64,000 nucleotides of DNA, from NCBI GenBank assembly GCA_963781555.1, contig CAWAGB010000003.1, positions 131,093-195,092 on the forward strand, in the 5' to 3' direction. The notes beneath the pieces were generated by a model. The model was not told where the DNA came from and searched no databases. It worked only from the letters and a program-made list of their open reading frames with translations. Below, piece by piece: positions 47,118-59,227 of the stretch. Positions within the stretch are counted from its first letter, which is position 1. Each line of letters starts with the position of its first letter. The translations under genes and the position numbers were made by a program. The stretch is from JAICQM01 sp963781555 (GTDB lineage Bacteria > Chloroflexota > Limnocylindria > QHBO01).

Positions 47118-47146
47118 ACGACCGCCCCAGAAATTGAGGCGGTCGT
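47118..47146 (-). terminator. Terminator after aconitase
   Basis: ACGACCGCC and GGCGGTCGT pair around an 11-base loop; minus strand continues TTTCTGTT. It lies about 30 bases past the aconitase stop. Confidence 0.6.
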
Positions 47147-47177
47147 AGCTATGAGGTGTCGGAATATTGGCTAAAGG

Positions 47178-49465
47178 CTAGAAAGTCCTTTTTGCTTCTG
47201 CTTCCTTCAGGCGAATCAGGTTCAGGGCCGAGCCGGCCTTGAACCACTCAATCTGGCCCTCGTTGTAGGTGTGGTTGAGGGTGATGAGGTCGGTGTCGCC
47301 GTCGGCGTGGTGCAGGCGGGCCTGCAGGGGCTTGCCGGGCCTGGAAGTCGGTCAGGCCGAGGATGTCGATGGTGTCGCCTTCCTCAATCAGGTCGTAGTC
47401 GGCCTTGTTGGCGAAGGTGAGGCCGAGCATGCCCTGCTTCTTCAGGTTGGTTTCGTGGATGCGGGCGAAGCTCTTCACAATCACGGCGCGCACGCCGAGG
47501 TGGCGGGGCTCCATGGCGGCGTGCTCGCGCGAGCTGCCTTCGCCGTAGTTCTCGTCGCCGATTACCACGGTGCCGATGCCCATGCTCTTGTAGGAGCGGG
47601 CCGACTGCGGCACGGTGGTGTAGCCGTCGCCCTGCACCGCGAAGTTGCGCACCGAGTTGGTCTCGCCGTTGAAGGCGTTGGTGGCCCCGATGAGCATGTT
47701 GTTGGAGATGTTGTCGAGGTGGCCGCGGTATTTCAGCCACGGGCCGGCCATCGAGATGTGGTCGGTGGTGCACTTGCCCTGGGCCTTGATGAGCAGGCGC
47801 AGGCCCATGAGGTCGGTGCCTTCCCAGGCCTTGAAGGGCTCGAGCAGCTCCAGGCGGTCGGAGGTGGGGCTCACCAGCACCTGCACGCCGCTGCCATCGG
47901 CGGCGGGCGCCTGGAAGCCGGCATCCTCCACGGCGAAGCCGCGCGGGGGCATCTCCACGCCCAGGGGCTCGTCGAGCTTCACGGGGCCGTTGGTGCCGGG
48001 CAGGGTGTCGGTGAGGGGGTTGAAGGTCAGGTCGCCGGCAATGGCGAAGGCCGTCACGATTTCGGGCGAGGCCACGAAGGCGTGGGTGTTGGGGTTGCCG
48101 TCGTTGCGCTTGGCGAAGTTGCGGTTGAAGCTCGTGATGATGGAGTTGCGGCGCTTGGGGTCGTCGGTGTGGCGGGCCCACTGGCCGATGCACGGGCCGC
48201 AGGCATTGGCCAGCACCACGCCGCCCATGTCGGCGAAGGTGTCGAGCAGGCCGTCGCGGGCCACGGTGTAGCGCACCAGCTCCGAGCCGGGCGTGATGGT
48301 GAACTCGGCGTTCACGGTCAGGCCCTTGTCCACGGCCTGCTTGGCGATGCTGGCGGCGCGGGTGATGTCCTCGTAGCAGGAGTTGGTGCACGAGCCGATG
48401 AGGCCCACTTCCAGCTTCTCGGGCCAGCCGTGCTCTTTCACGGCGGCGGCAAACTGCGAGATGGGCCAGGCGGCGTCCGGCGTGAACGGGCCGTTCACGT
48501 AGGGCTCCAGCGTGTTGAGGTCGATTTCGATGAGCTGGTCGTAGAACTTGCCCGGGTCGGCGTACACTTCGTCGTCGGCGCGCAGGTGCTGGCGCACGGC
48601 GGCGGCGGCTTCGGCAATCTCGGCGCGGCCGGTGCCGCGCAGGTAGTCGCCCATCTTCTCGTCGTAGGCGAACACCGAGGTGGTGGCGCCGATTTCGGCG
48701 CCCATGTTGCAGATGGTGCCTTTGCCGGTGGCCGAGCAGGCTCTCGGCGCCGTCGCCGAAGTACTCCACGATGGCGCCGGTGCCGCCCTTCACGGTCAGG
48801 ATGCCGGCTACTTTCAGAATCACGTCCTTGGCCGAGGTCCAGCCGCTCATCTTGCCGGTCAGCTTCACGCCGATGACCTTCGGGAACTTCAGCTCCCAGG
48901 CCATGCCGGCCATCACGTCCACGGCATCGGCGCCGCCCACGCCGATGGCCACCATGCCCAGGCCGCCCGCGTTGGGGGTGTGCGAGTCGGTGCCAATCAT
49001 CATGCCGCCGGGGAAGGCGTAGTTTTCGAGCACCACCTGGTGGATGATGCCGGCGCCGGGCTTCCAGAAGCCGATGCCGTATTTGTTGGAAACCGAGGCC
49101 AGGAAGTCGTACACTTCCTTGTTTTCGGAGTTGGCTTCGGCCAGGTCGTCGGTGGCGCCGTCCTTGGCCTGAATGAGGTGGTCGCAGTGCACGGTGCTGG
49201 GCACGGCGGCGGTGGGCTTGCCGGCCTGCATGAACTGGAGCAGCGCCATCTGGGCGGTGGCATCCTGCATGGCCACGCGGTCGGGGGCGAAATCGACGTA
49301 GGAAACGCCGCGCTCGTAGGCCTGCTTCACTTTGCCGCCGTAGAGGTGGGCGTAGAGGATTTTCTCGGTGAGGGTGAGCGGGCGCGCCACGGCGGCGCGG
49401 GCCGCCTCGATGCGGGAACCCATGCCGGCGTACACCGCGCGAATCATTTCCAGGTCGAAAGCCAT
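47178..49465 (-). CDS. acn: Aconitate hydratase, frameshifted
   Basis: Start MAFDLEMIRAVYAGMG. About 760 residues, the mitochondrial-type aconitase of Bacteroidota. Segments: TVHCDHLIQAK, GIGFWKPGAGIIHQVVLENYAFPGG, MMIGTDSHTPNAGGLGM, GLIGSCTNSCYEDITRA (cluster Cys), ANACGPCIGQW (two cluster Cys) and GDENYGEGSSREHAAMEPR (active-site Ser/Arg). It isomerises citrate to isocitrate in the TCA cycle and binds [4Fe-4S]. One indel near 48,735 and one near 47,340, after which the end reads ITLNHTYNEGQIEWFKAGSALNLIRLKEAEAKRTF across the restored frame. A TACATTTG lies upstream at 49497-49504. Confidence 0.95.
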
Positions 49466-49710
49466 AGGATGCGTGTTATATAAAGAGTGGTTGGTGCAAA
49501 TGTAGCACCCGCGCGAAGTTGGACCTAGCCGAAATGCGTCAGTGCGGCGTTTTGCGTAGGCTTAACGCAGTTTTTGGACTGGCGTTAGGTGTCAGCTGGT
49601 TTTCACCGCAGCGGGCGCAGGAGGTTTACGCAGATGAACACAGAAGTGGGCGACAACCTATACGGCGGTGGCATGGTTGTGGGGCTTCTGTTTGCATTTT
49701 TGCGCTTACT

Positions 49711-51057
49711 ATGAATAATCATCTCTTCTTCGCCTGCTGGCTACGGCCGCGCTGGGCCTGGGCCTCGCCAGGCTGCTCATCCACTACCACTACTTCCGAA
49801 ACGGCGGCCACCGGCGGCGCGGCCTGCGCCCGGTGCTCACGCCCGGCCCCTGGCGCGGCGTGCTGGCCACCCAGGGCCAGGAAATCCCGTTTCTGTTTGA
49901 GGTGAAAACCGAAGCCGGCAAGCCGGTGGTTTACCTGATTAATAAAGGCCTGAACGGCGAGGAGCGGCTGCGCTGCGACGAAATCACCTCGGCCGGCGAC
50001 TCGACGACCATCCGGCTGCACGCTTTCGATGCGGCGCTGGTGGTGCGGGCCGATGGCCAGGACAAGCTGAAAGGCACCTGGGTGAAGTATGATGCCAAAG
50101 ACGCCGTACCGCGTGCCGCTGACGGCCACGGCGGGCAGCGCAGCCGCTGTTTCCAGCCGGCAATCAGATGCGTTGCGGCTGAGCCTGGCGATTCAGCCGG
50201 AACCTGGCGAAGCCACTTTACGCGAAGGCGACGGCAAGCTACCCGGCCGTCGGCGTATTTGCTCAGACAGAGCAGGTCAACTGTCACAGGCACCTTCCTC
50301 ACCACCACCGGCGACTACCGCTACCTAGCCGGCCAGGTCACGAGCGGCCAGCGAGCACTGACGCTGAGCCACCTTCGACGGCAACCACGCCTTTCTGTTC
50401 ACGGCCCAAACGGCCGAACGAACCGGTTGACGCTCACCAAAGAATATGCCCTAACAGCTGAACGGCGACTTCTACTCCGGCAAATCCGGCCACGAAACCT
50501 GGACGGCCGTGCCCGACCCCAAGGCCAAGCTGCCCGACGCCGACACCCTCACCTACCTCAAAAAGGGCGAAAGCCGGCTGAATTTCAAGTTTCCGAACAT
50601 ATTCGAGGGCGGCAGCCATCTCCCCCACCGACCCCAAGTACCGGGGCAAGGTGGTGGTGGTGCAGATGCTGGGCTCGTGGTGCCCCAACTGCATGGACGA
50701 AACCAACTTCCTGGCCCCGTGGTACGAGAAGAACAAGGCCCGCGGCGTGGAAATCATCGGCCTGGGCTACGAGCGCAGCACCGACTACAAGGTGCTGCGG
50801 CCCGCCTGCGCAAGATGCGCGAGCGGTTCAACATCGGCTACGACGTGGCCGTGGCCGGCGTGTCCAACAAGGATTCGGTGGCCGAGTCGCTGCCGCAGCT
50901 GGCCAAGTTCCTGGCCTTCCCGACCACCATTTTCCTCGATAAGAAGGGCAACGTGCGGAAGATTCATACCGGCTTTTCGGGGCCGGGCACGGGCAAGTAC
51001 TACCAGGAAGAAATTGACGGCTTCAACCGGGAAGTGGACAAGCTGCTGAAGGAATAG
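49711..51057 (+). CDS. TlpA-like thioredoxin-family protein, frameshifted
   Basis: Start MNNHLFFACWL, a signal-type N-terminus. The N-terminal domain reads GPWRGVLATQGQEIPFLFEVKTEAGKPVVYLINKG, then VTGTFLTTTGDYRYLAGQV, and GDFYSGKSGHETWTAV; this is the beta-rich lead domain of TlpA-like proteins. The C-terminal thioredoxin fold has VVVVQMLGSWCPNCMDETNFL (redox CPNC) and SLPQLAKFLAFPTTIFLDKKGNVRKIHTGFSGPGTG. It probably reduces or repairs disulfides in the periplasm. About six indels. TAG 51055. Confidence 0.8.
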
Positions 51058-51209
51058 GACGCAGTTGCGAAAATGAAGCGGGCGTGAACAATGGAATTTA
51101 TACACAGGAGCTTAGCACCTGTAGCTTGGATTCTACGTAGGCAGTAAGGAGTGGGCATTGTTTGACCGCTTGCTTACTGCCTTTTCTTTCACCCTCACCT
51201 TTTTTCGCA

Positions 51210-52117
51210 ATGAAAAACATACTGGTTCCTACCGATTTTTCGGCCGAGTCGCACCACGCTTATGTAGTGGCAATGCAACTGGCCAAGCATACCGGCGGCC
51301 ACGTGACGCTGCTGCATGTGCTGGAAGATGCTGACGACCGCACAGGCAATTTCAGCACCTTTGGCGGGCCTGTGAATGGCAGTGAGCTGTCCAAACAGCA
51401 GCGGTATCGACGAACTTGTTCACCCTGAAGTTGATGGAAGTAACCAAGCAGCGGATGCACGCCCTGCAGGAAGAAGGCCAGCCAGCTAGCCGCCGGCGTG
51501 CAGGTGACCGATACCGTAGAAATCGGCCGCGATTGGCTACGGTATTCTGAACGCCATTGAAACGCCACGGCATCGACCTGGTGGTGATGGGCGCGCAGGG
51601 CCACGGCGCCATGGAGCACTTTTTTGTGGGCTCCAACACCGAGCGGCTCATTCGGCTGGCGCCCTGCCCGGTGCTGACGGTGAAGCACGCAGCCGCGAGC
51701 GATTTTGAGGTGCGCACCATTGTTTTTCCTTCTGATTTTACGAGCGACACCACCGGCGCGGACGGCGGGCTTACGGCAGGTGCAGGCCGCTTTCCCGGAT
51801 GCCAAGCTGCACCTGCTGCATGTGGATGACGGCACGAAGACGCACTACGCAGTCAAGCAGCAAATGCAGGCCTTTGCCGAGCGCACCGGCCTGCGCAACG
51901 GCACGCACCGAGGTTATTGACGCCGACGCACCCGTCGACTGGCATCGAGCAATATGCCCAGAAGGTGGGGGCCGACCTGGTGGTGATGCCCACCCACGCC
52001 CGCACCGGCCTGAGCGGCTTCTTCCAAACCAGCATTGCCGAAACCGTGGCCACGCACGCCTTCCCGCCGGTGCTGACGTACCATGCTAGGCGGTGCAAGA
52101 GCGCCGCCTATACGTGA
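51210..52117 (+). CDS. Universal stress protein, two domains, frameshifted
   Basis: Start MKNILVPTDFSAESHHAYVVAMQLAKHTGGHVTLLHVLED. The first domain ends GIDLVVMGAQGHGAMEHFFVGSNTERLIRLAPCPVLTVK, with the G-x2-G-x9-G(S/T) ATP-binding motif visible. The second domain starts VRTIVFPSDFTS and ends VGADLVVMPTHARTGLSGFFQTSIAETVATHAFPPVLTY. Tandem UspA proteins of about 285 residues are usual in Bacteroidota. Four or five indels. The last codon is uncertain: a TAG at about 52,086 or the TGA at 52,115. Confidence 0.85.
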
Positions 52118-52147
52118 GTGCGGCTATCCGAGTGGCAGTCATCAACG

Positions 52148-53599
52148 TTATTCGCCTGCTAGCTTTTTCCCGCAGCCGCAGCCGCACCTGAAAATCGGCC
52201 TGCGGCCGCAGCGTGATGAGCGGCTGCATGCGGCACGGGCGGCTGCCCGGCCACCCACTCCACCTCGAACTGCCGCAGCAGCTCCAGCGTCACGAGCTGC
52301 ATTTCGGTGAGGGCAAACTGCATGCCGATGCACAGGCGCGGCCCGCCGCCAAAGGGCACGTAGGCATAGGGCTGCACCGGGCTGGCGCTGCGCCGGGCGC
52401 AAACCGCGCGGGCCGGAACTCCTGCGGCTCGGGCCAGTACTCGGGGTCGTGGTGCAGGCCGTGGAGGTAGAGCGAAAACAGCGTGCCTTTCGGAATGCGC
52501 AGGCCCTGGTACTCGTCGTCGGCCAGGGCCACGCGGTCGACCATCCAGGCGGGCGGGTAGAGGCGCATGGCTTCCTGCACGGCGTGCAGGGCCGGCCCAG
52601 CCGCGGCAGGTCGTCGAAGGTGGGCGGCGCGGCCTGGCCAGCACGGCCGCCATTTCGGCCCGGATGCGCGGCCGCTTCGGCGGGGTGCTGGGCCAGCAGG
52701 TACAGCAGCCAGGTGAGGGCGTTGGCGCTGGTTTCGTGGCCGGCCACCAGCAGAATCAGGGCTTCGTCGAGCACGCTGGGCGGGCGGTCATGGGCTCGCC
52801 GGTGTCTTCGTAGCGCGCATCGAGCAGCATTTGCAGCAGGTCGTCGGGCGGCGGTGGCATCGGGGCGGGCATTGGCCTGCTGGCGCTGGGCGATGTAGCC
52901 GGCCAGCAGGCGTGCGCAGCTCGGCGGCCAGCGCGTCGTGGTACCGGAACCGGCCCCGCAGCCGGAACCACGGCTTGAGGTAGGGCTGCCGGATGGTGCG
53001 CACGTAAAAACGCCTGGATTTCGGTAATCAGCCCGGCCAGCGCGGTCCAGCTCGGCCTCCGGAGAAGTTGGTGCTGAACACCGAGCGGGCAATGATGCGG
53101 AAGGTAAGCCGCGTCATCAGCTCGTGCGCGGCCACCACCGTGGCCGCCGCCCGCGCCGGCCGCCTGCGCGACCAGCGGCGCCAGGGTTTCGCTCGATAAT
53201 TTCCTGCATCAGCCCGGTGAGGCCGGCCACCCGCTGCCGGTGAAAGCCGGGCTGAATCAGGCGGCGCTGCCGCAGCCAGTCGGGGCCCTCGTTGGTGAGC
53301 AGGCCGTGGCCCATGTAGCGCGCAAACGCCCTGCGTGAACTTCGATTTGGCGTAGTTGCGGTGGTTTTTCTGCAGGACGTGCTGAATCAGGCCGGGGTCG
53401 CGGGTGAGGATGCTCTTCTCGCACCCCGCCGATGAACAGCTCCACCGTGTCGCCGTGCCGGGCCAGCACCGCATCGAGCACCGGCAGCGGGTCTTTGGCC
53501 AGCGCAAACGAGCGCAGCAGCGAGCGCCAGCGCGGCACCCGCGGCAGCCGCACACGGGCGCAGAGCGGGCTGTTCGAGCAGGGTTCGGAGGCAGGCCAT
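52148..53599 (-). CDS. Cytochrome P450, frameshifted
   Basis: Start MACLRTLLEQPALRPC. HVLQKNHRNYAKSKFTQ and MGHGLLTNEGPDWLRQRRLIQPGFHR are the N-terminal P450 helices, ILLVAGHETSANALTWLLYLLAQHP is the I-helix with the oxygen-binding GHETS, QEAMRLYPPAWMVDRVAL holds ExxR, and VPFGGGPRLCIGMQFALTEM is the heme loop with the ligand Cys. It is soluble by its lack of a membrane anchor. The substrate is unknown. Indels on average every 150 bases, so only segments match; the 3' end is approximate. Confidence 0.9.
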
Positions 53600-53754
53600 A
53601 CGCAGCGAGCCGCCAATGCAGATGCGGCCCTCAAAAATAGCCACGCATTGTCGGCCGGCTCATCTTTTTTCCGAGCCGCCGCGTACAGCCAACGCGGCCC
53701 GCGTCTGCCGTTGCCGCCTTCATCTCTTTCCCTCACCACCAACCCCCTTTCCTT

Positions 53755-54063
53755 ATGTGGATTCAGCAACAACCCAGGCCCCCGCCTCCGCTCGCCGACC
53801 TGCAAGGCCGCACCGTGGGCCTCAAATTTGAGTGCAACAAGTGCCACACCGAAGTATTCACCGACCTCATCGGCGTGCCCGCACCCAACGAACAGCGCCG
53901 ACTCGACCAAGCACGCCGGCAACCACGAAATTGAAGAAATAAAGTGCCCCGGCTGCGACATGACCCATCAGATTGAAGTCGACAGCACCACCGACGGCGT
54001 GCGCTTCAAAGTAAGCGAAGTAGCACCCGAGCAAAGTGAGCTACCAGGTAACACAGTCACCTG
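53755..54063 (+). CDS. Small zinc-ribbon protein, frameshifted
   Basis: Start MWIQQQPRPPPPLADLQGRTVGLKFECNKCHTEVFTDLIGVP, then after one indel STKHAGNHEIEEIKCPGCDMTHQIEVDSTTDGVRFKV. The two CxxC pairs (CNKC, CPGC) form a zinc ribbon. About 102 residues. It stands alone between the P450 and the polyprenyl synthase. No family name. The 162 bases after it hold nothing I can call. Confidence 0.6.
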
Positions 54064-54225
54064 ATTCAGCGAATTTTACGCACAATTAAGACCGGCTTCT
54101 GCAGGCTGAGCAATCCGTCTTCTTTGCGCGAAAAAATTACAGAAAAGCTCACTGCACCGGCATCTACAATAAATGGGTTCGTCTGAATCCGTAAACATTA
54201 CCGATCCGCTGAATGCCAGAGCCTG

Positions 54226-55236
54226 TTATTTCTCCCGCTCAATGGTGTAGTTAATCAGCTGTTCCAGCGAGGTGCGGCTGGGCGATTCCGGGAAAGGTGT
54301 GCAGGATGTCCAGGGCCTCGTCGCGGTAGCGCTTCATGGTGTGCAATGGCGTAGTCCAGGCCGCCCGATTTTTTCACAAATTCGATGACCTCCTGCACCC
54401 GGTCGCGGTGGCCGTCGTTGTTTTTCACGTTGAAGATAACCTGGCGCTTTTCCAGCCAGCTGGCCTGCTGCAGGGCATAAATCAGCGGCAGGGTCATCTT
54501 TTTTTCCTTGATGTCGATGCCCACCGGCTTGCCGATTTCGGCCGTGCCGTAGTCGAACAAGTCGTCTTTAATCTGAAAGGCAATGCCTACTTTTTCGCCG
54601 AACAGGCGGGCGCGCTCAATCGTCTCCTTGTCGGCGCCGACCGAGGCCGCGCCCACGGCCGTGCAGGAGGCAATGAGCGAGGCCGTTTTTTGCCGGATAA
54701 TGTCGAAATAAACGTCCTCGGTGATGTCGAGTTTGCGGGCTTTTTCAATTTGCAGCAGTTCGCCTTCGCTGAGCTCGCGCACGGCGTTGCTCACGATTTT
54801 GAGCAGGTCGAAGTCGTCGTTTTCGAGGGCCAGCAGCAGGCCGCGCGACAGCAGGTAGTCGCCCACCAGCACGGCAATCTTATTTTTCCACAGCGCATTG
54901 ATGGAAAAGAAGCCGCGGCGGTAGTTGCTTTCGTCCACCACGTCGTCGTGCACCAGCGTGGCCGTGTGCAGCAGCTCGATGAGGGCCGCGCCCCGGAAGG
55001 AGGCATCGGGCAGCGGGTCGCCGGTGGTGGGCTCGGGGCGGGCGGCGCGGGCCGTGAGAAACACGAACATCGGCCGAATTTGCTTGCCCTTGCGCTTCAC
55101 GATGTAGCCCATTATCTTGTCGAGCAGCAGCACTTTGGTGCGCATCGACTGGCGAAATTTGTGCTCAAACTCTTCCATTTCGGCCGCGATGGGCGCCTGA
55201 ATCTGGTCGAGGGAGAAGGGCGGAAGGGTTGGGCAT
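54226..55236 (-). CDS. ispB: Polyprenyl diphosphate synthase (IspB/GGPS type), frameshifted
   Basis: MPTLPPFSLDQIQAPIAAEMEEFEHKFRQSM (expected start near 55,236, one indel away), then LLDKIMGYIVKRKGKQIRPMFVFL, ATLVHDDVVDESNYRRG (first Asp-rich motif), EGELLQIEKARKLD, GIAFQIKDDLFDYG (second Asp-rich motif). It builds long-chain isoprenoid diphosphates for quinone or carotenoid synthesis. The C-terminal 30 codons are in another frame, ending LINYTIEREK and TAA 54226. About 335 residues. Confidence 0.92.
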
Positions 55237-55382
55237 TGCGCCGGCAATGATACGGCAGAACCGGCGAAATGGTGAGCTGGTGAGTGGCGTGGTTGAGGTT
55301 CATACCACAGCCAAGTAGCTGTCCTAAACTGCCGAAGCACTATTCAGCCACCTCACCAGCTCACCAGCCCCTACCTTCGCCC

Positions 55383-56248
55383 ATGCTCACTCACTCGCCT
55401 TTTCTGCTCACCGGCACCGCGCCACGGCCGGCCCTTCGAAGCCGACGCCACCTACCAGGCCGACTGGCCAGGCCAAGCCGGTGGTGGTGTTCGTGCACGG
55501 CTTCAAGGGGTTTAAGGACTGGGGGCACTTTCCGCTGCTGGCCGATTTCTTTGCCGGGCAGGGCTTTGTATTCGTCAAGCTGAACCTTTCGCACAACGGC
55601 GTGGTGGTGGGCGGCACCGGCGATTTGGAGGACCTGGAAGCCTTCGGCCGCAATAACTTCAGCATCGAGCTCGACGACATCGGGCAGGTGATCGACGCGC
55701 TGTTCACGCCCGGCGCCACGCCCGTGCCCGCCGCCGAGATGGACCTGAGCCGCCTCTGTCTGGCTGGGCCACAGCCGGGGCGGCGGCCTGGTGCTGCTGA
55801 AAGCGGCCGAAGACCCGCGCGTGCGGGCCGTGGCCACCTGGGCCGCCATTGCCGACGTGCACCCGCACTGGCCCCAGGCCGTGTTCGACGAGTGGCAGCG
55901 CACCGGCGTGCTGCACGTGCCCAACACCCGCACCGGCCAGCAGCTGCCCCTGCACTACCAGATTGTGGAAGACTACCACGCCAACCGGCCTGCGCCTCGA
56001 TATTCCGCACAACGTGCGCCGCAAGCTGCGCCAGCCCCTGCTGCTCATTCACGGCGACGAGGACGAGACCGTGGCCGTGGCGGCCGCCCACACCCTGCAG
56101 CCAGCTCAAGCCCGACGCCGAGCTGCTGCTCGTGCCCGGGGCCACGCACATGTTTGGCGGGGCCCACCCCTGGCCCGCACGCGAGCTGCCCGAGCCCGCC
56201 CGCCACATTGCCGAGGCCACGGCGGCCTTTTTCGAGCGCCAGACATGA
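55383..56248 (+). CDS. Alpha/beta hydrolase, frameshifted
   Basis: Start MLTHSPFLLTGTA. The fold is shown by PVVVFVHGFKGFKDWGHFPLLADFFAGQGFVFVKLNLSHNG, the nucleophile elbow GHSRGGGLVLLKAAED (Ser), PLLLIHGDEDETV (acid) and the His in GATHMFGGAHPW. It resembles the dienelactone-hydrolase or cell-surface peptidase-like branch without extra domains. Four indels. The stop overlaps the folK start (ATGA), so the two are coupled. Confidence 0.85.
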
Positions 56249-56750
56249 AGCGCAGCCCGGTGCTGGCCTACCTGCTGCTGGGCAGCAACCTGGGCGACCG
56301 GGCCGCGCTGCTGGCGCAGGCCCGCGCCCGGCTGGCCGCCACGGCCGGCGAAATCGTGGCCGCATCGGCCATTTACGAAACCGCCGCCTGGGGCCGCGAA
56401 GACCAGCCCGCCTTCCTCAACCAGGCGCTGGCCGTGCGCACTGCGCTGCAGCCCCGGAGCGCTGCTGGCCGCCTGCCTGGCCGCCGAGCAGGCAGGCCGG
56501 CCGCGAGCGGCTGCGAGCGCTGGGGCAGCCGCACCCTGGACGTGGACATCCTGCTTTTCGGCGACCGCATTATCGACTACGCCCGGCCTGACCGTGCCGC
56601 ACCCGCGCCTGCCCGAGCGCCGCTTTGCCCTGGTGCCGCTGGCCGAAATAGCCGGCCCGCTGCTGCACCCGCAGCTGGACCTGACGCGTGGCGGCGCTAC
56701 TGGCCCGCTGCCCCGACCCGCTGCCCGTGCGGCCCTGGCACGGCGAATGA
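56245..56750 (+). CDS. folK: HPPK (folate pyrophosphokinase), frameshifted
   Basis: MKRSPVLAYLLLGSNLGDRAALLAQARARL, IYETAAWGREDQPAFLNQALAV, ERWGSRTLDVDILLFGDRII, HPRLPERRFALVPLAEIAGPL. These are the pterin and ATP sites of 2-amino-4-hydroxy-6-hydroxymethyldihydropteridine diphosphokinase, including the DVDILLFG Asp pair. It works in folate synthesis. Two indels. TGA 56748. Confidence 0.9.
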
Positions 56751-56751
56751 C

Positions 56752-58025
56752 GCGGGCCGGCAGCGGCGTGAGCCGGCGCAAGTCGCCGCGCAACGTGGCC
56801 GGCCCGCACGGCGGCAGCTCAGCAGCCACAGCGGCCAGCAGCACCCGCCCAGCCCAGCGTGGCGCCCGTGCCGGCCACGGCCGCCAGCACCAGCAGCAGC
56901 ACCGGCCCAAACAGCACGCTGGCGTACCGCTCGGCGTCGTGAATGCCGGCCGCAGCTCTGGGCAAAAACCGTGAGGGCCGCCACCAGCACCACCAGCACC
57001 AGCGCAGTGCTCCACAGCGCCCGCCGCACAGCAAGCGCCGCTGGCACGCAGCGGAACTGGGCGGCAGCAGCTGCGCGGCTGTCGGCACGGCCGGCTGGCG
57101 CAGAGCCGGGCATCGCGCAGCTGGCGCTGGGGCCCTGCCCGGCGCGGCCACCAGCAGCCCGAAAAGCAGCAGCAGCAGCCAGCGCCCAGCCGGCATCCGG
57201 CAGCAGCGTGCGCGCAGCCGGCCGGCAGGGGCAGCAGCCAGCGGCCCAGCACAAAGCCATAGTCGGCCGCCGAGGCAGCAGCTGGCCCCAGCCCCGGCTG
57301 GGATGGTAGCGGCTGGGGCCCGGCCCTCAGCAAGGCATACCACTGCCAGAGCACCCCGCCGACACAGCTCAGCGCCAGATGCAGCAGCAGCTGCCAGCGC
57401 CGCGCGGCGGCCAGGCTGGCGCCACGCGCCCAGCAGCAGCCCCGCTCCCACCCCCGCCAGCAGAAACAGCCCCAGCGTGCGCTGCAGCGGCAGCAGCAAG
57501 CCCAGCGCCGTCAGCACGCCCCACCACGCCCAGCGGCCCGTGCGCAGCCACTGAAACAGCAGCCACCGCGTACCCCGCAAACAGCAGCAGAAACACGCTT
57601 TCGGCCCACACAAACTTGCTCACCAGCAGCCACGGCGTGCTCAGGGCCAGCAGCAGCGGCAGCAGCCAGGGCCCGGCGCGGCGGCAGCAGCTGGCGGCCC
57701 AGCCAGCTCCACAGCAGCAGGCTGCCCAGCAGGCAGGCGCCCGTGCAGCAGCCGGATGCCGCGCCAGCGAGCCCGCCGCCCGCCAGCAGCACCGGGTACA
57801 GCGGCGGCCAGTAGCGGTAGGCCGTGCCATCGGGGTTGCAGCAGGTGGCCGGTGTCGCGCAGGGTGTGGGCGGCGTGCAGGTAATAGGCGCGAGTCGCCG
57901 GTGCCGGCCAGGCCGGGCGCGGTGGCGTAGGCAAACAGCCCAGCTGCAGCAGCCCGGCCGCTACCAGCATGCGCCAGAAGAGCAGCTGGCAGCGCCGGGC
58001 TGAAGCAGGAGCTAGCAGGGGCCAT
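56752..58025 (-). CDS. Multi-pass membrane protein (GT39/PMT-like), frameshifted
   Basis: From about MAPASSCFSPALPAALL at 58025. The loop YYLHAAHTLRDTGHLL is the acceptor-type segment of GT39 proteins. The rest is Leu/Ala-rich helices: LPLLLALSTPWLLVSKFVWAESVFLLLFAGYAVAAVSVAA, LLLPLQRTLGLFLLAGVGAG, LLVLAAVAGTGATLGWAG. At least five indels; the 3' end is uncertain. I infer a lipid-linked sugar transferase, without a known substrate. Confidence 0.5.
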
Positions 58026-58129
58026 GGGCATCAGTAGATGTGACCGTGGCCTCATGCGAGTCAGCGGAACGAGTCAGAGGCAGCCTATCCAGCAGGCGAG
58101 CTTCGCAGCCAGTCCATGCGGCTACGAGC

Positions 58130-59046
58130 CTAGAAGCTGCCTACGGTAGCCGTCGGCACAATTTTCTTCACCAGGCCCTGCAGCACCTTGCCGGGGCCGC
58201 ACTCCACGAAGTCGGTGGCGCCATCGGCGGCCATGCGCTGCACCAGCTGCGTCCAGCGCACGGGGGCGGTGAGCTGGGCCAGCAGGTTGGCTTTGATTTC
58301 GGCCGGGTCGGTGTGCGGCGCGGCGTCCACGTTCTGGTACACGGGGCAGCGGGCGTCGCTGAAGGTGGTTTTCTCGATGGCCTCGGCCAGGGCGGCGGCG
58401 GCGCTCTGCATCAGGGGCGAGTGGAAGGCGCCGCCCACGGGCAGCGGCAGGGCGCGCTTGGCACCGGCGGCTTTCAGGGCTTCGCAGGCCTGCGGCCACG
58501 CCCGTCGGCCGAGCCGGAAATAACGAGCTGGCCGGGGCAGTTGTAGTTGGCAGCCACCACCACGTCGCCCGCCGGCGGTAATTTCCTGGCAGATGCGCTC
58601 CACCGTGGCATCGTCGAGGCCCAGGATGGCGGCCATGGTGCCGGGCTGCTCCTCGCAGGCGGCCTGCATGGCCTGGGCGCGGCGGGCCACCAGCGGCAGG
58701 GCATCGTCAAAGCGCAGCACGCCGGCGGCCACCAGCGCCGAAAACTCGCCCAGCGAGTGGCCGGCCGTCATGGCGGGCTGCAAGATCGGGCCGGGCCACA
58801 AACTGCGCCACCGAATGCACAAAAATGGCCGGCTGCGTCACGTCGGTGCGGCGCAGGTCTTCGTCGGAGCCCGTCGAACATGATGTCGGTCAGGCTAAAG
58901 CCCAGGATGTCGTTGGCTTGGGTGAGCAGGGCGCGGGCGTCGGCGTTTTGGTCGAACAGCTCGCGGGCCATGCCCGGAAACTGGCTGCCCTGGCCGGGAA
59001 ACACAACGGATCGTCTTACGAAGTCATCGAAGGAAGTGGGGTTCAC
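58130..59046 (-). CDS. fabD: Malonyl-CoA:ACP transacylase, frameshifted
   Basis: VVFPGQGSQFPGMARELFDQNADARALL at the N-terminus, the active-site MTAGHSLGEFSALVAAGVLRF, GGAFHSPLMQSAAAALAEAI and VECGPGKVLQGLVKKIVP near the end. It loads malonyl groups for fatty-acid synthesis. The start is unclear (GTG 59046 or ATG 59027, where the frame is off by one). Two more indels, near 58,870 and 58,500. Confidence 0.92.
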
Positions 59047-59227
59047 GGAGGATAATGCGGGTGGGAATTGGCTACAGAGCGCATGCACCGAACGGCCCGT
59101 TGCAGCACGCAAACTGGGGCTGCAAGCTGCACAAAAGCCCGCAGTGCCCAACAAATCAGCCAAACGAAGGCCACTGGCCTGCGCGGAGCGGCCTTTTCCT
59201 CAGTCAATAAGCTGGCTTGCTGGTCGC